Part shown: piece by piece, positions 34,205 through 35,507 of the stretch
Position numbering within the stretch: the first letter of the stretch is position 1
Layout of the letters: the number at the start of each line of letters is the position of its first letter
Assembly: GCA_002384815.1 (NCBI GenBank)
Contig: DGBN01000058.1
Location: forward strand, 1-35,507
Reading direction: 5' to 3'
Length of the DNA stretch: 35,507 bases
From: Oxalobacteraceae bacterium UBA4003
GTDB lineage: Bacteria > Pseudomonadota > Gammaproteobacteria > Burkholderiales > Burkholderiaceae_D
Translations under genes and position numbers: made by a program
Notes under the pieces: model-generated
What the model was told of the DNA's origin: nothing
Databases searched by the model: none
What the model saw: only the letters and a program-made list of their open reading frames with translations

Positions 34205-34391
34205 GTCGACCTCCGTAATGTGCGCTCAGGGAATTCCCGTTCTGCACCGATAATGGATTTGTATAGCGTGGATCATACGGAGCGCATGCTCGCTTCGATC
34301 AAACGATAAGAAGACAAAAATCCGTGCTATTCCCGGCTTTACTGCAGCGGGCAGTCAGTACCATGGTCGTGCAATCAATCCATAGCCTGCC

Positions 34392-35099
34392 ATGAAACAC
34401 ACTTTAAATTTTGCTGTTGCCGCCCTCGCTTTCGCCGCGCAATTTGCCGTCGCGCAGGTAACCGAGCCCGAAGCACGTCAGGATCTGGGGCTGTTGAAAC
34501 AAACGGCCGAACAGTTTTTGCGCATGCAGGCCACCGGCCTGCCGGGTGAAGTGCGGGTAACGATAGGTTCTATAGATCCACGCACCAAATTGCCGGCATG
34601 CGTCACACCGGAAGCATTCCTGCCTGCATCCAGCAAGGCCTGGGGGAAAACCAGCGTAGGCCTGCGCTGCAGCGTCCCATCGCGCTGGACCATTTATGTA
34701 CAGGCAAAGGTACAAGTGCACGGCGAGTACATCGCTGCAGCTGCCCCGCTATCGCAGGGGCAAACCATAAGACAGGGCGACATTGCCAGGGTCAAGGGCG
34801 ATCTCACCACTTTGCCGGCTGGTGTCATCACTGATGCATCGCAGGCAATAGGCCGCACCGCAGCCACCACCATTGTGCTGGGAGCGCCGCTGCGTCAGGA
34901 CGCACTGCGCAACCAGCAGGCTATCCAGCAGGGCCAGGCGGTACGCGTAATCGTCAATGGGGCTGGTTTCAGCATCTCCAGTGAAGCGCGTGCATTGAAT
35001 AATGCAAACGAAGGCCAGTTAACCCAGGTCCGCACACCGGCAGGTCAGGTCATCAGCGGAATTGCAAAACTGGGGGGAGTAGTTGAATTAATGTATTAA
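34392..35099 (+). CDS. flgA: P-ring assembly chaperone FlgA
   Basis: Periplasmic chaperone for FlgI. 235 aa with a Sec signal peptide (FAVAALAFAAQFAVA) and a C-terminal SAF domain (about 112-235: AAPLSQGQTIRQGDIARVKG, GAPLRQDALRNQQAIQQGQA, GKLGG-type end). It is divergent from flgB and upstream of flgM. No strong ribosome-binding site before ATG 34392. Confidence 0.95.
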   Translation: MKHTLNFAVAALAFAAQFAVAQVTEPEARQDLGLLKQTAEQFLRMQATGLPGEVRVTIGSIDPRTKLPACVTPEAFLPASSKAWGKTSVGLRCSVPSRWTIYVQAKVQVHGEYIAAAAPLSQGQTIRQGDIARVKGDLTTLPAGVITDASQAIGRTAATTIVLGAPLRQDALRNQQAIQQGQAVRVIVNGAGFSISSEARALNNANEGQLTQVRTPAGQVISGIAKLGGVVELMY

Positions 35100-35145
35100 C
35101 AATAAAAATTGAGACACAATATTTTACGTTTCACTAATTTAGTAC

Positions 35146-35172
35146 TAAAGTTTGGCCTGATAACGTCGTTAG
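35146..35172 (+). promoter_or_regulatory. candidate sigma-28 (FliA) promoter of flgM
   Basis: A perfect -35 TAAAGTTT (35146-35153), an 11-bp spacer and GTCGTTAG (35165-35172), which matches the -10 consensus GCCGATAA at 5 of 8. It lies about 50 bp before the flgM start. In many species flgM has its own FliA promoter in addition to read-through from flgA. A palindrome TCCCATCATGGGA (35173-35185) follows at once and could form a small hairpin in the leader. Confidence 0.55.
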
Positions 35173-35220
35173 TCCCATCATGGGATAGGCGTTTTGCCGT
35201 AAACCAAACGGAGTGATGTC

Positions 35221-35507
35221 GTGAAAATTGATGATTCAAGCAAGAAAACCGCAGGAATAGGCGTCAGTACGACGCAAACGCGCGCGGGCAAGGGAACTGA
35301 AAAAGCCGCAGGCGCCAGCAAGGCTCCTTCGGCCAATGTCACGCTGTCTTCGCAAGTACAGGCGTTGACCAGCCAGGTTTCCAGCGCCAGCGTATTCGAT
35401 ACAAAAAAAGTGGAAGAGATCAAGGCAGCGATTGCCGGTGGCCAGTTCCAGGTCAACGCAGAACGCGTTGCGGATGGACTGATGGACACGGTAAAAGACC
35501 TGATCTC
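35221..35507 (+). CDS. flgM: anti-sigma-28 factor FlgM (3' end beyond the window)
   Basis: Anti-sigma factor that holds FliA until exported through the completed hook. GTG 35221 is the start, with GGAG at 35210-35213 as ribosome-binding site. 95 codons are visible before the window ends without a stop. The N-terminus is Lys/Ser/Thr-rich and disordered (MKIDDSSKKTAGIGVSTTQT). The C-terminal FliA-binding region is clear: ANVTLSSQVQALTSQVSS, then KKVEEIKAAIAGGQFQVNAE and RVADGLMDTVKDLI. FlgM is normally about 100 aa, so only a few residues should be missing. Confidence 0.92.
   Translation, partial: MKIDDSSKKTAGIGVSTTQTRAGKGTEKAAGASKAPSANVTLSSQVQALTSQVSSASVFDTKKVEEIKAAIAGGQFQVNAERVADGLMDTVKDLI

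Overview
The window is one almost continuous flagellar gene cluster from a motile Gram-negative bacterium. P- and L-ring genes (flgH, flgI) imply an outer membrane. The order fliC-flaG-fliD-fliS-fliT, the divergent fliE/fliF pair, an unbroken fliF to fliR run and an opposing flgL to flgB block, together with moderate GC, suggest a betaproteobacterium, probably Burkholderiales/Oxalobacteraceae (Herminiimonas- or Janthinobacterium-like). This assignment is inference from memory of gene order and protein style; no search was run.

Layout. Positions 85-2333 encode a two-component pair: a double-PAS, HisKA_3-type sensor kinase and a NarL/FixJ-type regulator. Positions 2523-4106 encode a diguanylate cyclase with a GGEEF active site. 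A 627-bp regulatory gap carries a near-consensus FliA (sigma-28) promoter for flagellin. From 4734 to 11778 on the plus strand lie the filament genes fliC, flaG, fliD, fliS and fliT, then a second FliK-like gene, an orphan FlhB C-terminal-domain gene and a PilZ/YcgR motility brake. A REP-like inverted pair (11800-11950) separates ycgR from convergent fliE. fliF-G-H-I-J-K-L-M-N-O-P-Q-R (12585-23599) follow on plus and supply the MS ring, switch, export ATPase, hook ruler and export gate. A strong hairpin at 23609-23646 lies between fliR and the minus-strand block flgL-K-J-I-H-G-F-E-D-C-B (34204 down to 23645), which encodes rod, hook, rings and junction proteins. flgA and the start of flgM (GTG start, cut by the window edge) run divergently at the right end.

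How it works together. The basal body and export gate are built first (fliF-R, flgB-J, flgA). FliK then switches export specificity, FlgM leaves the cell, FliA is released, and late genes (fliC, flgK-flgL, flgM) fire. Candidate FliA promoters sit in front of exactly those late units. The diguanylate cyclase and the PilZ protein flank the filament block and could form a local c-di-GMP make-and-sense pair.

Most of the window is ordinary flagellar biology. The parts most worth a second look are the overlapping second-FliK/orphan-FlhB-C gene pair, the REPIN-like element, the inverted repeat laid over the fliC promoter, and expanded, repeated surface modules in FliD, FlgK and FlgL. flhA, full-length flhB, flhDC, fliA, motAB and chemotaxis genes are not in this window.
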